From CAYRTD01 sp964426915 (GTDB taxonomy: Bacteria; Bacteroidota; Bacteroidia; Bacteroidales; GCA-2748055), in NCBI GenBank assembly GCA_964426915.1, contig CAYRTD010000045.1, forward strand, positions 1 to 24,736: DNA of 24,736 nucleotides. The letters are read 5' to 3'. The translations under genes and the position numbers were made by a program. The notes beneath the pieces are model-generated. The model worked only from the letters and a program-made list of their open reading frames with translations, did no database searches and was not told where the DNA came from. This document shows positions 14,684 to 23,913 of this stretch, piece by piece (the first letter of the stretch is position 1; every line of letters begins with the position of its first letter).

Positions 14684-16081
14684 TTATTCTTTTACTTTAA
14701 CGATCTGTGCCATCATTTCACCTTCAATAACCAGGTTATCGCCCACATATCCTTCACCGAACATGATCGCGATACCACGTCGTATAGGTTCCAGCAATGA
14801 CATCTTCATAATCAGCGTGTCGCCCGGCACAACTTTTCTCTTAAATCTGACCTTATCTATCTTCAGGAAGAAGGTAAGGTAGTTTTGCGGATCATTAACT
14901 GTATTTAAGACCAATATTCCGCCAACCTGGGCAAGTGCTTCAATCTGGAGTACGCCAGGCATGACGGGCTCACCGGGAAAGTGTCCTACGAAGAAAGGTT
15001 CATTCATGGTAATATTCTTGATTCCTATAACCTGTTTTTCATCCCGGTGAATTATCTTATCAACCAGCAAAAAGGGACTGCGGTGGGGAAGGGTATTTTG
15101 AATGCTTATAATATCGTCAACAGGTTCCTGATTGGGATCGTATTTGGGAACATCTTTTTTTGCCTTTTGCTTTTTTGCCATTTGCCTGAGAATCCTTGCA
15201 AATTCGGTATTTGCATAATGCCCCGGACGCTGGGCAATTATTTTTCCCTTGAAGGGCATTCCGATCAGTGAAAGATCACCGATAAGGTCAAGCAACTTAT
15301 GTCTGGCAGGTTCATTGGGAAAATGCAGATCTATATTATTCAGAACCCCTTCAGGTTTAACTTTAATTTTTGGCTTGTTGAAAAGCTCAGCCAGCCGGTC
15401 AAGTTCTTCCTGACTAACCTTACGGTCCATAATCACTATGGCATTGTCCAGATCTCCCCCTTTGATCAGATTATGATCAGCGAGATATTCAAGCTCATGT
15501 AAAAAAACAAAGGTGCGGCAGGGTGCTACTTCATCCTTGAATTTTTTCAGATCATCAAGCGTACCATACTGATTGCCGAGAACTTTTGAATTATAATCGA
15601 TAAGGACATTCATACTCATTTCTTCGTCGGGATAGGCAATGATATGGATGCCTTTCTCTTCATCATAATATTCCACTTTTTCATTTGGAGTGAAATATAC
15701 TTTTTCAGCCTTCTGCTCTTTGATTCCCGCTTCAAGTATGGCCTCAACATACTTTTGTGAACTGCCGTCAAGTATAGGGGCTTCGGATCCGTTCATTTCA
15801 ATAAGTATATTGTCCAGTTCCATTCCTGTACATGCCGCCAGACAATGTTCTATAGTCGATACTTTTGCATTATTTTCTTCTAATGTGGTTCCTCTCGAAG
15901 TATCGGTTACGTTTTCAGCCAAAGCCCTTATTAAGGGTTGTTCCGGAAGGTCAGTTCTTTTAAAAATGTACCCATGGTTTTCGGGAGCCGGTTTCAGGGT
16001 TATCTCTACTTCAATGCCGGAATGTAATCCTTTTCCCCGGAGACTTACAGCCCGGTTAATAGTCTTCTGCTTTTCTGTCAT
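14684..16081 (-). CDS. lpxC/fabZ: Bifunctional LpxC deacetylase / FabZ dehydratase
   Basis: A natural fusion found in Bacteroidota. Residues 1-305 are LpxC, the zinc deacetylase acting on UDP-3-acyl-GlcNAc: STIEHCLAA (75-83; Glu78, His79), HKLLDLIGDL (261-270; His261, Asp265) and RPGHYA (285-290; His288). Residues about 320-465 are FabZ, the 3-hydroxyacyl-ACP dehydratase: LPHRSPFLLVDKI (331-343) and GHFPGEPVMPG (366-376; His367) with Glu381. The Lys-rich linker (302-313) joins them. The fusion ties the 3-hydroxyacyl-ACP branch point (lipid A versus fatty acid) to one polypeptide. Second gene after lpxD, 135 bp downstream. Confidence 0.97.
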   Translation of the reverse strand: MTEKQKTINRAVSLRGKGLHSGIEVEITLKPAPENHGYIFKRTDLPEQPLIRALAENVTDTSRGTTLEENNAKVSTIEHCLAACTGMELDNILIEMNGSEAPILDGSSQKYVEAILEAGIKEQKAEKVYFTPNEKVEYYDEEKGIHIIAYPDEEMSMNVLIDYNSKVLGNQYGTLDDLKKFKDEVAPCRTFVFLHELEYLADHNLIKGGDLDNAIVIMDRKVSQEELDRLAELFNKPKIKVKPEGVLNNIDLHFPNEPARHKLLDLIGDLSLIGMPFKGKIIAQRPGHYANTEFARILRQMAKKQKAKKDVPKYDPNQEPVDDIISIQNTLPHRSPFLLVDKIIHRDEKQVIGIKNITMNEPFFVGHFPGEPVMPGVLQIEALAQVGGILVLNTVNDPQNYLTFFLKIDKVRFKRKVVPGDTLIMKMSLLEPIRRGIAIMFGEGYVGDNLVIEGEMMAQIVKVKE

Positions 16082-16216
16082 AACTTAAATTATAAGATCC
16101 GAATAAACCGCCGCAATATACAAAAAAACGACTAATCCTTTTTTAATAAATAACATATTCGAAAGAAACATCATTGTAAATAAGCATTTTCGGTCAAAAA
16201 GTATTTTTTGTTCGAA

Positions 16217-17257
16217 CTATTTTAGTTTTTCTTTCAATTCTTTAATCTCTCTTTCCATTTGGTTCATTTCATTTCTCATGTCGGGTAATTTAGAAAAAAG
16301 ATAGGAAGATTTCCAGAAGTTGCGGTAAGATAGTGCAGGCGAGCCCTGAATTACTTCTTTGTCCTTTATATCTTTTGAAACCCCTGTTTGACCTCCAATT
16401 TTTACCTCATTGCCAATAGTAATATGCCCTACAATACCGACCTGTGCGGCAAACATATTGTTTTTACCGATACGGGTTGAACCTGCAATTCCCGTCTGTG
16501 CTGCTATAACCGTATTTTCACCAATTTCAACATTATGGGCAATCTGGATTAAATTGTCCAGTTTAACTCCTTTATGAATGATGGTAGCCCCCATTGTTGC
16601 CCGGTCGATACAGGAATTGGCACCGATCTCTACCTGGTCCTGAAGGATCACAATGCCAATCTGTGGAATTTTTTTGTAATTATTGTCTGCTGAAGGGGCA
16701 AAACCAAATCCGTCTGCGCCTATAACCGTTCCGGAATGCAGTACACAATTTTTGCCAATCCGGCAGCCTTCGTAAATCTTCACTCCCGGATAAATAATAC
16801 TATTTTCACCAATTTCTACTCCATCGCCAATATAAACCTGAGGGTAGATCTTTACATTGTTTCCAATTTTTGCCCCCTGCTCAATTACCGAATACTCACC
16901 CACATAAATATTGTTACCGAGAATTGCAGACTCATGGATGCTGGAAAGATCTCTGATGCCTGTCTTTGCAGGTTTTGACTGTTGGTAGAGTTCCAGTAGT
17001 GACGCAAATGCTTCATACGCGTTTTCTACTCGGATAATCGTAGACGGAATTGGCTTGAGTGGTTTAAAATCTTTATTTACAAGTATAATGGTTGCTTTAG
17101 AGTTATAAACATATTTTTCATATTTTGGATTTGCAAGGAATGTGAGGGATCCTTCCGATCCTTCTTCTATTTTGGAAACGGTATGAACTTCTTTCTCCGG
17201 ATCTCCTTCGATGGTCCCCTTTAAAAATTCAGCGATCGTTTTTGCTGTAAATTTCAT
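16217..17257 (-). CDS. lpxD: LpxD, UDP-3-O-acylglucosamine N-acyltransferase
   Basis: Third lipid A step: N-acylates UDP-3-O-acyl-glucosamine. 346 aa. It has the N-terminal LpxD domain (uridine-binding region, 'GSLTFLANPKYE' 36-47), then a left-handed beta-helix with GADGFGFAP (180-188), NSCIDRATMG (214-223) and catalytic His241 in QIAHNVEIG (238-246). Residues 323-346 form a short coiled-coil tail (MRNEMNQMEREIKELKEK). It lies 31 bp after the HD-domain gene, so they are probably co-transcribed. Confidence 0.96.
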   Translation of the reverse strand: MKFTAKTIAEFLKGTIEGDPEKEVHTVSKIEEGSEGSLTFLANPKYEKYVYNSKATIILVNKDFKPLKPIPSTIIRVENAYEAFASLLELYQQSKPAKTGIRDLSSIHESAILGNNIYVGEYSVIEQGAKIGNNVKIYPQVYIGDGVEIGENSIIYPGVKIYEGCRIGKNCVLHSGTVIGADGFGFAPSADNNYKKIPQIGIVILQDQVEIGANSCIDRATMGATIIHKGVKLDNLIQIAHNVEIGENTVIAAQTGIAGSTRIGKNNMFAAQVGIVGHITIGNEVKIGGQTGVSKDIKDKEVIQGSPALSYRNFWKSSYLFSKLPDMRNEMNQMEREIKELKEKLK

Positions 17258-17288
17258 TATTATTGTTTTAGATTATATGGAACATATT

Positions 17289-18536
17289 TTAATCAAGTTC
17301 TTTTGGATAGGTCAGGAAATATTTCCTTACGGGAATGGAAAGAGCTTTAATATCAAAAAGATCCGAAGCTTCAGTGATTTCCTGTATATTCCCGTCCTTA
17401 TTCAATATCTTAATTTTTTCATCAAATGAACTATACAAATTATTGCTCAATTCCCCGGTATGAATAAAGTAGGGTGCAAACTTATTATCTAATTTTAAAC
17501 GTGTAAAAAGCTTATCCTTTAACTCTTCTGTTCTTTCTTCGTCAAAGGGCTTTTTACTTATTTCAAGCCGGAATAAATGCCGGTTGATAAAGGATTTGCA
17601 TAAATAGGACAATACAGAATCTTTCACAGTTGACCATTGTTTAGCCGATGAGATTACGTCCGTATCATCCAGTTCTGCAAATAAGTTAAGGATCTTGTTC
17701 CTTGAATTACCAGTGAAATCACTTCTTTCCAATTTGGTATTCAGAAAAAAGTTCAGGGAAGGTGTGGCAAAAAGTTTCTCACCTTTTATGCTTAATTCTT
17801 TTGCACGTTTGAGCATCATCATTAACAAATTTTCAGCTGAAACTACTGTTTTATGAAGGTATACCTGCCAATACATAAGCCTTCGGGCAATCAGGAACTT
17901 TTCTATAGAATAAATTCCTTTTATATCCACCACTAATTCATCGTCTCTGACATTCAGCATTTTGATAATCCTGTCAGATCCAATTACACCTTCCGTAACT
18001 CCGGTAAAAAAGCTGTCTCTTTTCAAATAATCCAGACGATCCATGTCCAACTGTCCGGCAACCAATTGATGAAGGAATTTTTTTTGATGTTTATTGGTAA
18101 ATATGTTAATAGCAAGATCGAGTTTTCCCTGATACTCTTCATTTAGTTTATGCATGAAAAGCAATGACAACTCCTCATGATTAATTCCTTCTATAATACT
18201 ATTCTCAAGTGAATGAGAAAAAGGCCCATGACCAATATCGTGCAACAAAATCGCATTTATTACGGCTTCTGATTCCTCTTCGGTGATTTCATGTCCTTTA
18301 GACCGGATCACTTGAATTGCCTGGGTCATAAGATAAGCTGCTCCCAGAGCGTGCTGAAACCGAGTATGATTGGCACCAGGATAAACAAAACTGGTCATTC
18401 CCAATTGCCTTATTCTTCTAAGTCTTTGAATGTAAGAATGTTCAATCAGGTTGAAGTTGCTATCATAGGGATAACTGATGAATCCGTAAACCGGATCATT
18501 AATGATTTTACGTTTATTTGCAGCGATTTTTGACAA
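17289..18536 (-). CDS. HD-domain phosphohydrolase (dNTP triphosphohydrolase-like)
   Basis: About 415 aa, COG1078/YwfO-type HD protein related to dGTPases and SAMHD1. With a TTG start at 18536, the motifs are HTRFQHALGA (57-66), LLHDIGHGPFSHSLE (97-111, the HD pair) and GQLDMDRLDYLKRDSFFTGV about 55 residues later. The predicted reaction is hydrolysis of dNTPs to deoxynucleoside plus triphosphate; the true substrate is unknown. No in-frame ATG precedes the conserved KRKIINDPVYGF. The frame is open to a GTG at 18599, which adds 21 residues unlike homologues, so TTG 18536 is preferred but unsure. It heads the lipid A gene run and is divergent from rimP. Confidence 0.82.
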   Translation of the reverse strand: MSKIAANKRKIINDPVYGFISYPYDSNFNLIEHSYIQRLRRIRQLGMTSFVYPGANHTRFQHALGAAYLMTQAIQVIRSKGHEITEEESEAVINAILLHDIGHGPFSHSLENSIIEGINHEELSLLFMHKLNEEYQGKLDLAINIFTNKHQKKFLHQLVAGQLDMDRLDYLKRDSFFTGVTEGVIGSDRIIKMLNVRDDELVVDIKGIYSIEKFLIARRLMYWQVYLHKTVVSAENLLMMMLKRAKELSIKGEKLFATPSLNFFLNTKLERSDFTGNSRNKILNLFAELDDTDVISSAKQWSTVKDSVLSYLCKSFINRHLFRLEISKKPFDEERTEELKDKLFTRLKLDNKFAPYFIHTGELSNNLYSSFDEKIKILNKDGNIQEITEASDLFDIKALSIPVRKYFLTYPKELD

Positions 18537-18700
18537 AAATCTGTTTTTATAAAGACATGCCAAAAATAGCTCCAATAGAGATAATTGCCAAACGGACACT
18601 TATTTTTTACCTAAAAACCTATAAATATTACGATCATCCCCAGTCAGGAATAAATACTTCTGAATCAAATATTAAAGAAGTGGGATTTATAGTTTTAAAT

Positions 18701-18731
18701 TTTGCGAATTAAATGATTATTCGTACTTTTG
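18701..18731 (+). promoter_or_regulatory. Promoter of rimP-nusA-infB
   Basis: TTTG (18701-18704), 19 bp, then TACTTTTG (18724-18731): an exact fit to the Bacteroidota -33/-7 consensus. The leader to the rimP ATG would be about 60 nt and includes a hairpin. Confidence 0.8.
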
Positions 18732-18758
18732 CGCGCGAAAGAAGTGAAGAAATTGATC

Positions 18759-18778
18759 AAGGGGACAAAAGTCCCCTT
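18759..18778 (+). promoter_or_regulatory. Leader hairpin before rimP
   Basis: A perfect 8-bp stem, AAGGGGAC / GTCCCCTT, with an AAAA loop, ending 17 nt before the rimP ATG. No T-run follows, so it is not an ordinary terminator. Its position between promoter and ribosome site fits a translational or antitermination control element for the operon. Confidence 0.65.
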
Positions 18779-18795
18779 ATTTATTGGAGAAACAT

Positions 18796-19260
18796 ATGGA
18801 CGAAAAAGCCATAAGAGAGTTTGTAGAGGAAAAGATCAGGGGAAAAGATATTTTTCTCGTGGACCTGAGTCTGAACCCGGGAAATTTAATACAGATTAAT
18901 GTTGATAAACCCGGGGGGATAAGTATTGAAGAGTGTGTTAATCTGAGCCGGGAATTTAATTCTGCATTTGACCGGGAAAAGGAGGATTATGATCTTCAGG
19001 TTTCATCGCCGGGACTTGATACTCCTTTTAAAGTGAAAGAACAATTTGAGAATAATAGGAATAAGGAAGTTTTGGTCACCATGTCTGACGGAGAAAAATT
19101 TAAGGCAAAGCTATTGAATTTTGATGAGGATGAACTGAAACTTTTAGTACAGAGGAAGGTAAAAGAAGAAGGCAAAAAGAAGAAAAAGTTGATTGCAGAA
19201 GAAAAAATATTGAAACATAAGGATATTAAAGCTGTAACGGCTGTAATTTCATTTAAATAG
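18796..19260 (+). CDS. rimP: Ribosome maturation factor RimP
   Basis: Assists late assembly of the 30S subunit. 154 aa. N-terminal domain with 'FLVDLSLNPGNLIQINVDKPGGISIEEC' character (VDKP at 34-37), the conserved DLQVSSPGLDTPF (72-84), and a C-terminal SH3-like domain carrying a Lys-rich loop (VKEEGKKKKKL). It starts at ATG 18796, with GGAG about 6 nt before it; an in-frame TTG at 18784 is not needed. First gene of the rimP-nusA-infB operon, 16 bp before nusA. Confidence 0.93.
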   Translation: MDEKAIREFVEEKIRGKDIFLVDLSLNPGNLIQINVDKPGGISIEECVNLSREFNSAFDREKEDYDLQVSSPGLDTPFKVKEQFENNRNKEVLVTMSDGEKFKAKLLNFDEDELKLLVQRKVKEEGKKKKKLIAEEKILKHKDIKAVTAVISFK

Positions 19261-19276
19261 TGATTCGAAAGAAAAA

Positions 19277-20515
19277 ATGGAAAACTTAAATCTGACAGAA
19301 ACATTTTCGGAGTTTAAGGAACTCAAAAATATTGACAGAGTTACCATGATGAGCGTACTTGAAGACGTATTCAGGTCTATGCTGATCAAAAGATACGGTT
19401 CTGATGAAAACTTTGATATTATAATTAATATTGACAAAGGAGACTTTGAGATCTGGCGAAACAGAGAAGTTGTGGAAGATGAAAACCTTGAGGATGAAAA
19501 TCTGCAGATACCCCTGTCAAAAGCCAAAGAAATTGATGAGGATTATGAAGTAGGAGAAGATGTTACCGATGAGGTAAAGCTTCTTGATTTTGGGAGAAGG
19601 GCAATACTGGCGTTGCGTCAAAATCTTACAGCACGTATACTTGAGCTTGAAAAAAATAATATATATGCGAAATATAAAGACCGGATAGGTGATATTATTA
19701 CCGGCGAGGTATATCAGGTCTGGAAACGAGAAATACTTGTTCTTGATGATGAAGGGAATGAACTGATTCTCCCAAAAGCAGAGCAGATCCCTTCGGATTA
19801 TTTTCGTAAGGGAGATACGATCCGGGCCGTTGTAGCGAAGGTTGATATGAGAAATAATAATCCTCTAATTATTCTTTCACGTACTTCACCTATATTTCTT
19901 GAAAGGCTTTTCGAACTTGAAGTACCGGAGATATTCGACGGATTGATCATCATTAAGAAAATTGTCAGAGTACCCGGTGAAAGAGCCAAGGTTGCCGTTG
20001 AGTCTTATGATGAAAGAATTGATCCTGTTGGGGCATGTGTAGGAATGAAAGGTTCCAGGATACATGGAATTGTCAGGGAATTGAAAAACGAAAATATTGA
20101 TGTGATCAACTTTACAAATAATGTTCAGTTGTTTATAACAAGATCACTGAGTCCGGCAAAGATCACCAATATCAAGATTGTTGAAGATGAAAAGCGGGCA
20201 GAGGTCTTCCTCGATCCAAAAGAAGTTTCTCTTGCTATAGGCAAGGGAGGACTGAACATTAAACTTGCCAGTCAGCTAACCGGATACGAGATTGATGTGT
20301 TCCGGGTTGCCGATGAAGAGGATGACGAAGATGTAAATCTGGACGAATTTGGCGATGAAATTGAAAACTGGGTGATTGATGAACTTAAATCGATTGGCTG
20401 CGATACAGCAAAAGCCGTTCTTGAACTTTCGAAGGAAGATCTTGTAAAACGAACCGACCTGGAAGAAGAAACCATAAACGAGGTAATTAATATTTTAAAG
20501 GCAGAATTTGAATAA
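19277..20515 (+). CDS. nusA: Transcription factor NusA
   Basis: RNA-polymerase-bound elongation/termination factor. 412 aa: an N-terminal polymerase-binding domain (1-130), an S1 domain (about 135-200, GDIITGEVYQV), two KH domains (GACVGMKGSRI 252-262 and LAIGKGGLNIKLA 319-331), then an acidic tail with a helix-hairpin-helix-like segment (360-412). It lacks the acidic repeat domains (AR1/AR2) of E. coli NusA, as is usual outside Gammaproteobacteria. 53 bp before infB. Confidence 0.96.
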   Translation: MENLNLTETFSEFKELKNIDRVTMMSVLEDVFRSMLIKRYGSDENFDIIINIDKGDFEIWRNREVVEDENLEDENLQIPLSKAKEIDEDYEVGEDVTDEVKLLDFGRRAILALRQNLTARILELEKNNIYAKYKDRIGDIITGEVYQVWKREILVLDDEGNELILPKAEQIPSDYFRKGDTIRAVVAKVDMRNNNPLIILSRTSPIFLERLFELEVPEIFDGLIIIKKIVRVPGERAKVAVESYDERIDPVGACVGMKGSRIHGIVRELKNENIDVINFTNNVQLFITRSLSPAKITNIKIVEDEKRAEVFLDPKEVSLAIGKGGLNIKLASQLTGYEIDVFRVADEEDDEDVNLDEFGDEIENWVIDELKSIGCDTAKAVLELSKEDLVKRTDLEEETINEVINILKAEFE

Positions 20516-20568
20516 TTATCAATGACTTTTTTAATTTAGCAAATCTGCAATAAGGGATAAAAGAGAGT

Positions 20569-23500
20569 ATGACAGAAAAAAAAGCTATAAGACTCAGTAA
20601 AGTTGCGAGAGAGTTGAATGTCGGGATATCTACTATCGTGGATTTCCTTCATAAGAAGGGATTTTCCATAGAAGCAAATCCTAATACCAAGCTCAATCCT
20701 GAACTTTATAGTTTACTGGTTCAAGAGTATAGCTCTGATCTGGATGTGAAAAAGAAGTCTGAGAAATTTAGTATTAAAAATCTCAGAGACAAGAAGGATA
20801 GTGTTATCATTGAAGAAGTTGATGAAACTCCTGAGGCAGATGAAACGGAAGAACTTCTGGTAAAAGACACTTCCGTATCCAAGTCGAAAATGAACCAGTT
20901 AAAGCAGGATGAGGAAGAAAAACCTGAGGAGAAAGAACCTGAGAAGAAAAAGGTAGATATAAAGGTTGTAGGTAAAGTTGACCTCGAATCCGTTAACGGG
21001 AAAAAGAAGAAAGAGGAAACTGCCGGAAAAGAAAAACCAGAGAAGAAGAAAGAAGAACCTGAACCTGAATCAGAAACCAAGTCTGAGAAAGAAGTTCTTA
21101 AAGAATCTGAAAAACCGGAGGAAAAAGAGCCGGAAACAGAAAAGAAAAAGGAAACTCCAGATCTTAAGGTACTTGGAAAGATTGATCTTGAGGGTAAAAA
21201 GAAAAAAGAAAAGAAAAAAGAAAAGCCGGCTGTTGAGAAGGCGGTAAAAGAGCAAGAGGAAATACCCGAAGAAGAGACCCCTGAAGAAACCCCTGAAATA
21301 AAGGGCGAAATCGAGGAAGAAAAACCTTCGGAAACCAAGGAGCAAGAAAAAGCTCAGGAAAAAGTCCCGGAAGCTGAGGAAAAGAAAGAGAAAGAAAAAG
21401 AGGAAAAGACAGAAGATGGCGAAATAATTACTGTTTATAAAAAACTTTCCGGACCAACAGTTGTTGGAAAAATTGATCTTCCTCAGAAAAAAGAGACAAA
21501 AAAGAAACCTGTTGCTTCATCTCGACAATCTGAAAAAACAGGAGATAAAAAGAAGAGACGCAAAAGAATAAGAAAAGACACTGAAAGAGTTGACCTGAAA
21601 CAAGGGAAGCAGGATGTTGCCAAAGAACATGCTGGTGGTAAAAGAAAGAAGAAAAAGCTCCATCGTCCGGAGGTTAACGAAGAGGAAGTACAAAAGCAAA
21701 TAAAAGATACCCTGGCAAAATTAACTTCCAAAGGGAAGTCCAGAGGTTCCAAATACCGGCGGGAAAAGCGTGACAGCGTTCATCAAAAATTACAAGCTGA
21801 GATCGACAGGCAGGAGGAAGATAAGAATATTCTTAAAGTTACGGAATTTGTATCTGTGAGTGAACTCGCAAATATGATGAACGTTCCGGTTAATGAAGTG
21901 ATACAAACATGTATGAACCTGGGATTGTTCGTGTCTATTAATCAACGCCTGGATGCCGAAACCTTGTCTCTTGTGGCTGATGAATTCAATTATGAAGTTG
22001 AATTTGTAAGTGCCGATCTTACCGATTCTATTGATGTGGAGGAAGATACCCCGGAGAATTTGCAGCACAGATCTCCGATTGTAACCGTAATGGGCCATGT
22101 TGACCACGGTAAAACAAAATTACTGGATCACATCAGAAGTGAGAACGTTATAGCCGGTGAGGCCGGAGGAATTACCCAGCACATTGGAGCCTACAGCGTG
22201 ATTCTTGAGGATGGCCGGAAAATCACTTTCCTGGATACTCCCGGCCACGAAGCTTTTACTGCTATGAGGGCCCGTGGTGCACAAATTACTGATATTGCCA
22301 TTATTGTGGTGGCTGCTGACGACGGAGTAAAACCTCAGACTGTTGAAGCCATCAATCATGCTTCGGCTGCAGGGGTTCCCATTGTCTTTGCCATCAACAA
22401 GATAGATAAACCTACGGCAAATCCCGATAAGATCAAGGAAGAACTTGCAAATATGAACTATCTTGTTGAGGACTGGGGAGGAAAATACCAGAGTCAGGAT
22501 ATCTCTGCATTGAATGGTATTGCTATTGAAGATCTTCTTGAGAAAGTATTGCTTGAAGCCGAACTTCTGGAACTTAAATCCGATCCCGATAAAAGAGCGT
22601 CAGGAGCAGTCGTGGAATCGCAGCTTGACCGTGGCCGCGGATACATTGCAACCATTCTGGTTCAGAAGGGTACACTCCATGTCGGAGATATCATTCTTGC
22701 CGGAAGTCATTTCGGACACGTGAAGGCCATGTATAATGAACGTGGATCGCAAGTTGATGTTGCAGGTCCGGCTACACCGGTCCAGATTCTCGGACTAAAC
22801 GGAGCTCCGCAGGCCGGAGACCGTTTTAATGTAATGGAAAATGACCGCGAGGCCAAGGATTATGCCAACCGCCGGGAACAATTACAACGTGAACAGGAAT
22901 TACGCACACAGAAGCATATTACACTTGATGAAATAGGCAGAAGGATTGCCATTGGTAATTTCAAGGAATTGAACCTTATTGTTAAGGGTGATGTAGATGG
23001 TTCTGTTGAGGCACTAAGCGACAGTTTACTGAAGTTATCCACTGAAGAAATTCAGGTGAATATCAAGCATAAAGCGGTCGGACAAATAACAGAATCCGAC
23101 ATACTTCTGGCCGCTGCATCCAATGCGATCGTTATAGGTTTCCAGGTACGACCTTCACTTGCAGCCCGCAAAATAGCAGAGAAAGAGCAGATTGATATAC
23201 GATTGTACTCTATAATTTATGATGCCATTGAAGAAATCAGAGCCGCAATGGAGGGTATGTTATCACCCGAAATTAAGGAGGAGATAGTTGCTACACTTGA
23301 AGTACTTGAAACATTTAAGATCACCAAAACCGGCACAATAGCAGGTTGTATGGTGAAGGAGGGAAAGATCAGGAGAGATTCGAAAGTGAGGGTAATTCGC
23401 GACGGAATCGTTGTTTATTCAGGTAATCTGGGATCTCTGAAAAGATTTAAGGATGATGCAAAGGAGGTAGTGACAGGCCTGGAATGTGGCTTGAATATCG

Positions 23501-23574
23501 AGAACTTTAATGATATCAAAGTCGGAGACATGATCGAAGGCTATCGTGAAGTTGAAGTTAAAAAGACCTTGTAA
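20569..23574 (+). CDS. infB: Translation initiation factor IF-2
   Basis: GTPase that places initiator tRNA on the 30S subunit. 1001 aa, a long form. An IF2_N domain (1-60) is followed by a low-complexity Lys/Glu/Pro linker (about 65-415), a second IF2_N-like domain (421-485), the G domain (GHVDHGKT 509-516, DTPGHE 556-561, NKID 610-613), domain II, and C-terminal domains III/IV (to 1001). The linker carries three copies of a [VL]GK[VI]DL motif (134-139, 202-207, 299-304). Lys517 follows the P-loop where Ser is commoner. Last gene of the operon. Confidence 0.97.
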   Translation: MTEKKAIRLSKVARELNVGISTIVDFLHKKGFSIEANPNTKLNPELYSLLVQEYSSDLDVKKKSEKFSIKNLRDKKDSVIIEEVDETPEADETEELLVKDTSVSKSKMNQLKQDEEEKPEEKEPEKKKVDIKVVGKVDLESVNGKKKKEETAGKEKPEKKKEEPEPESETKSEKEVLKESEKPEEKEPETEKKKETPDLKVLGKIDLEGKKKKEKKKEKPAVEKAVKEQEEIPEEETPEETPEIKGEIEEEKPSETKEQEKAQEKVPEAEEKKEKEKEEKTEDGEIITVYKKLSGPTVVGKIDLPQKKETKKKPVASSRQSEKTGDKKKRRKRIRKDTERVDLKQGKQDVAKEHAGGKRKKKKLHRPEVNEEEVQKQIKDTLAKLTSKGKSRGSKYRREKRDSVHQKLQAEIDRQEEDKNILKVTEFVSVSELANMMNVPVNEVIQTCMNLGLFVSINQRLDAETLSLVADEFNYEVEFVSADLTDSIDVEEDTPENLQHRSPIVTVMGHVDHGKTKLLDHIRSENVIAGEAGGITQHIGAYSVILEDGRKITFLDTPGHEAFTAMRARGAQITDIAIIVVAADDGVKPQTVEAINHASAAGVPIVFAINKIDKPTANPDKIKEELANMNYLVEDWGGKYQSQDISALNGIAIEDLLEKVLLEAELLELKSDPDKRASGAVVESQLDRGRGYIATILVQKGTLHVGDIILAGSHFGHVKAMYNERGSQVDVAGPATPVQILGLNGAPQAGDRFNVMENDREAKDYANRREQLQREQELRTQKHITLDEIGRRIAIGNFKELNLIVKGDVDGSVEALSDSLLKLSTEEIQVNIKHKAVGQITESDILLAAASNAIVIGFQVRPSLAARKIAEKEQIDIRLYSIIYDAIEEIRAAMEGMLSPEIKEEIVATLEVLETFKITKTGTIAGCMVKEGKIRRDSKVRVIRDGIVVYSGNLGSLKRFKDDAKEVVTGLECGLNIENFNDIKVGDMIEGYREVEVKKTL

Positions 23575-23582
23575 TAAATCCA

Positions 23583-23613
23583 TGAGATCCCTCATCGCTC
23601 GGGATCAGTTCGA
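23583..23613. repeat. TGAGATCCCTC...GGGATCAGTTCGA element
   Basis: Same outer sequence as 24687-24736. Here the middle is ATCGCTC (7 nt); there it is 26 nt containing a palindrome. The GATCCC / GGGATC arms can pair. Confidence 0.75.
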
Positions 23614-23652
23614 CTAAATGATTTTGAAAACCAAAATCATAGTCTCACTGAA

Positions 23653-23686
23653 TTAACACTGAATGAGTATATCGGACATTATGGAC
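23653..23686. repeat. 34-bp module, inverted copy of 1497-1530
   Basis: Exact reverse complement of 1497-1530, located 21-22 kb away and opposite in orientation. Confidence 0.85.
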
Positions 23687-23813
23687 AGACTCTATTTAGA
23701 ACCTGCACATCCGAAGGGAAGCCCTCCCTCACCAGGCTACACCCTGTTTGACCGGAATCAACTTATGTATAAAGAGTAGCTCACCAGGGGAGGGCTTGGG
23801 TGGGGCAAACAGA

Positions 23814-23866
23814 GGAATGCTTTCAATTTGTAAGTAACCTAAATTAAAAAAAACCTTTTAGACACC
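23814..23866. repeat. Direct repeat left of gcvH
   Basis: GGAATGCTTT, then TGTAAGTAACC, then AAA.TAAAAAA, then TAG.C.CCC. About three quarters identical to 24349-24403 in the same orientation on the other side of gcvH. Confidence 0.6.
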
Positions 23867-23892
23867 CGACTTTATTGGCAATCACTATTTTT
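23861..23892. repeat. Dispersed repeat, copy E (right module only)
   Basis: GACACCCGACTTTATTGGCA followed by ATCACTATTTTT. Matches the right module of copies A, B and C. It ends 21 bp from the gcvH stop codon. Confidence 0.65.
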
Positions 23893-23913
23893 AGTCAGTT
23901 TAATCAGGAAAAT

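Larger units (their letters stand above)
23575..23913. repeat. infB-gcvH gap filled with dispersed repeats
   Basis: 339 bp between convergent genes. Contents: a TGAGATCCCTC / GGGATCAGTTCGA element (23583-23613); a 9-bp hairpin (ATGATTTTG 23618-23626 with its complement 23632-23640, loop AAAAC), a weak terminator candidate for infB without a T-run; the 34-bp module (23653-23686); arms AAGCCCTCCC (23719-23728) and complement (23788-23797); a segment repeated after gcvH (23814-23866); and repeat copy E (23861-23892). No gene. Confidence 0.7.

Noticed and set aside
20721..21338. Long Ser/Phe-rich antisense frame opposite the infB linker
   Set aside because: Mirror of the Lys/Glu-rich coding region; low complexity, no family and no start signal.
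22081..22150. P-loop followed by Lys (Lys517) in IF-2 as a functional defect
   Set aside because: The GHVDHGKT motif itself is intact; the next position varies in the family.
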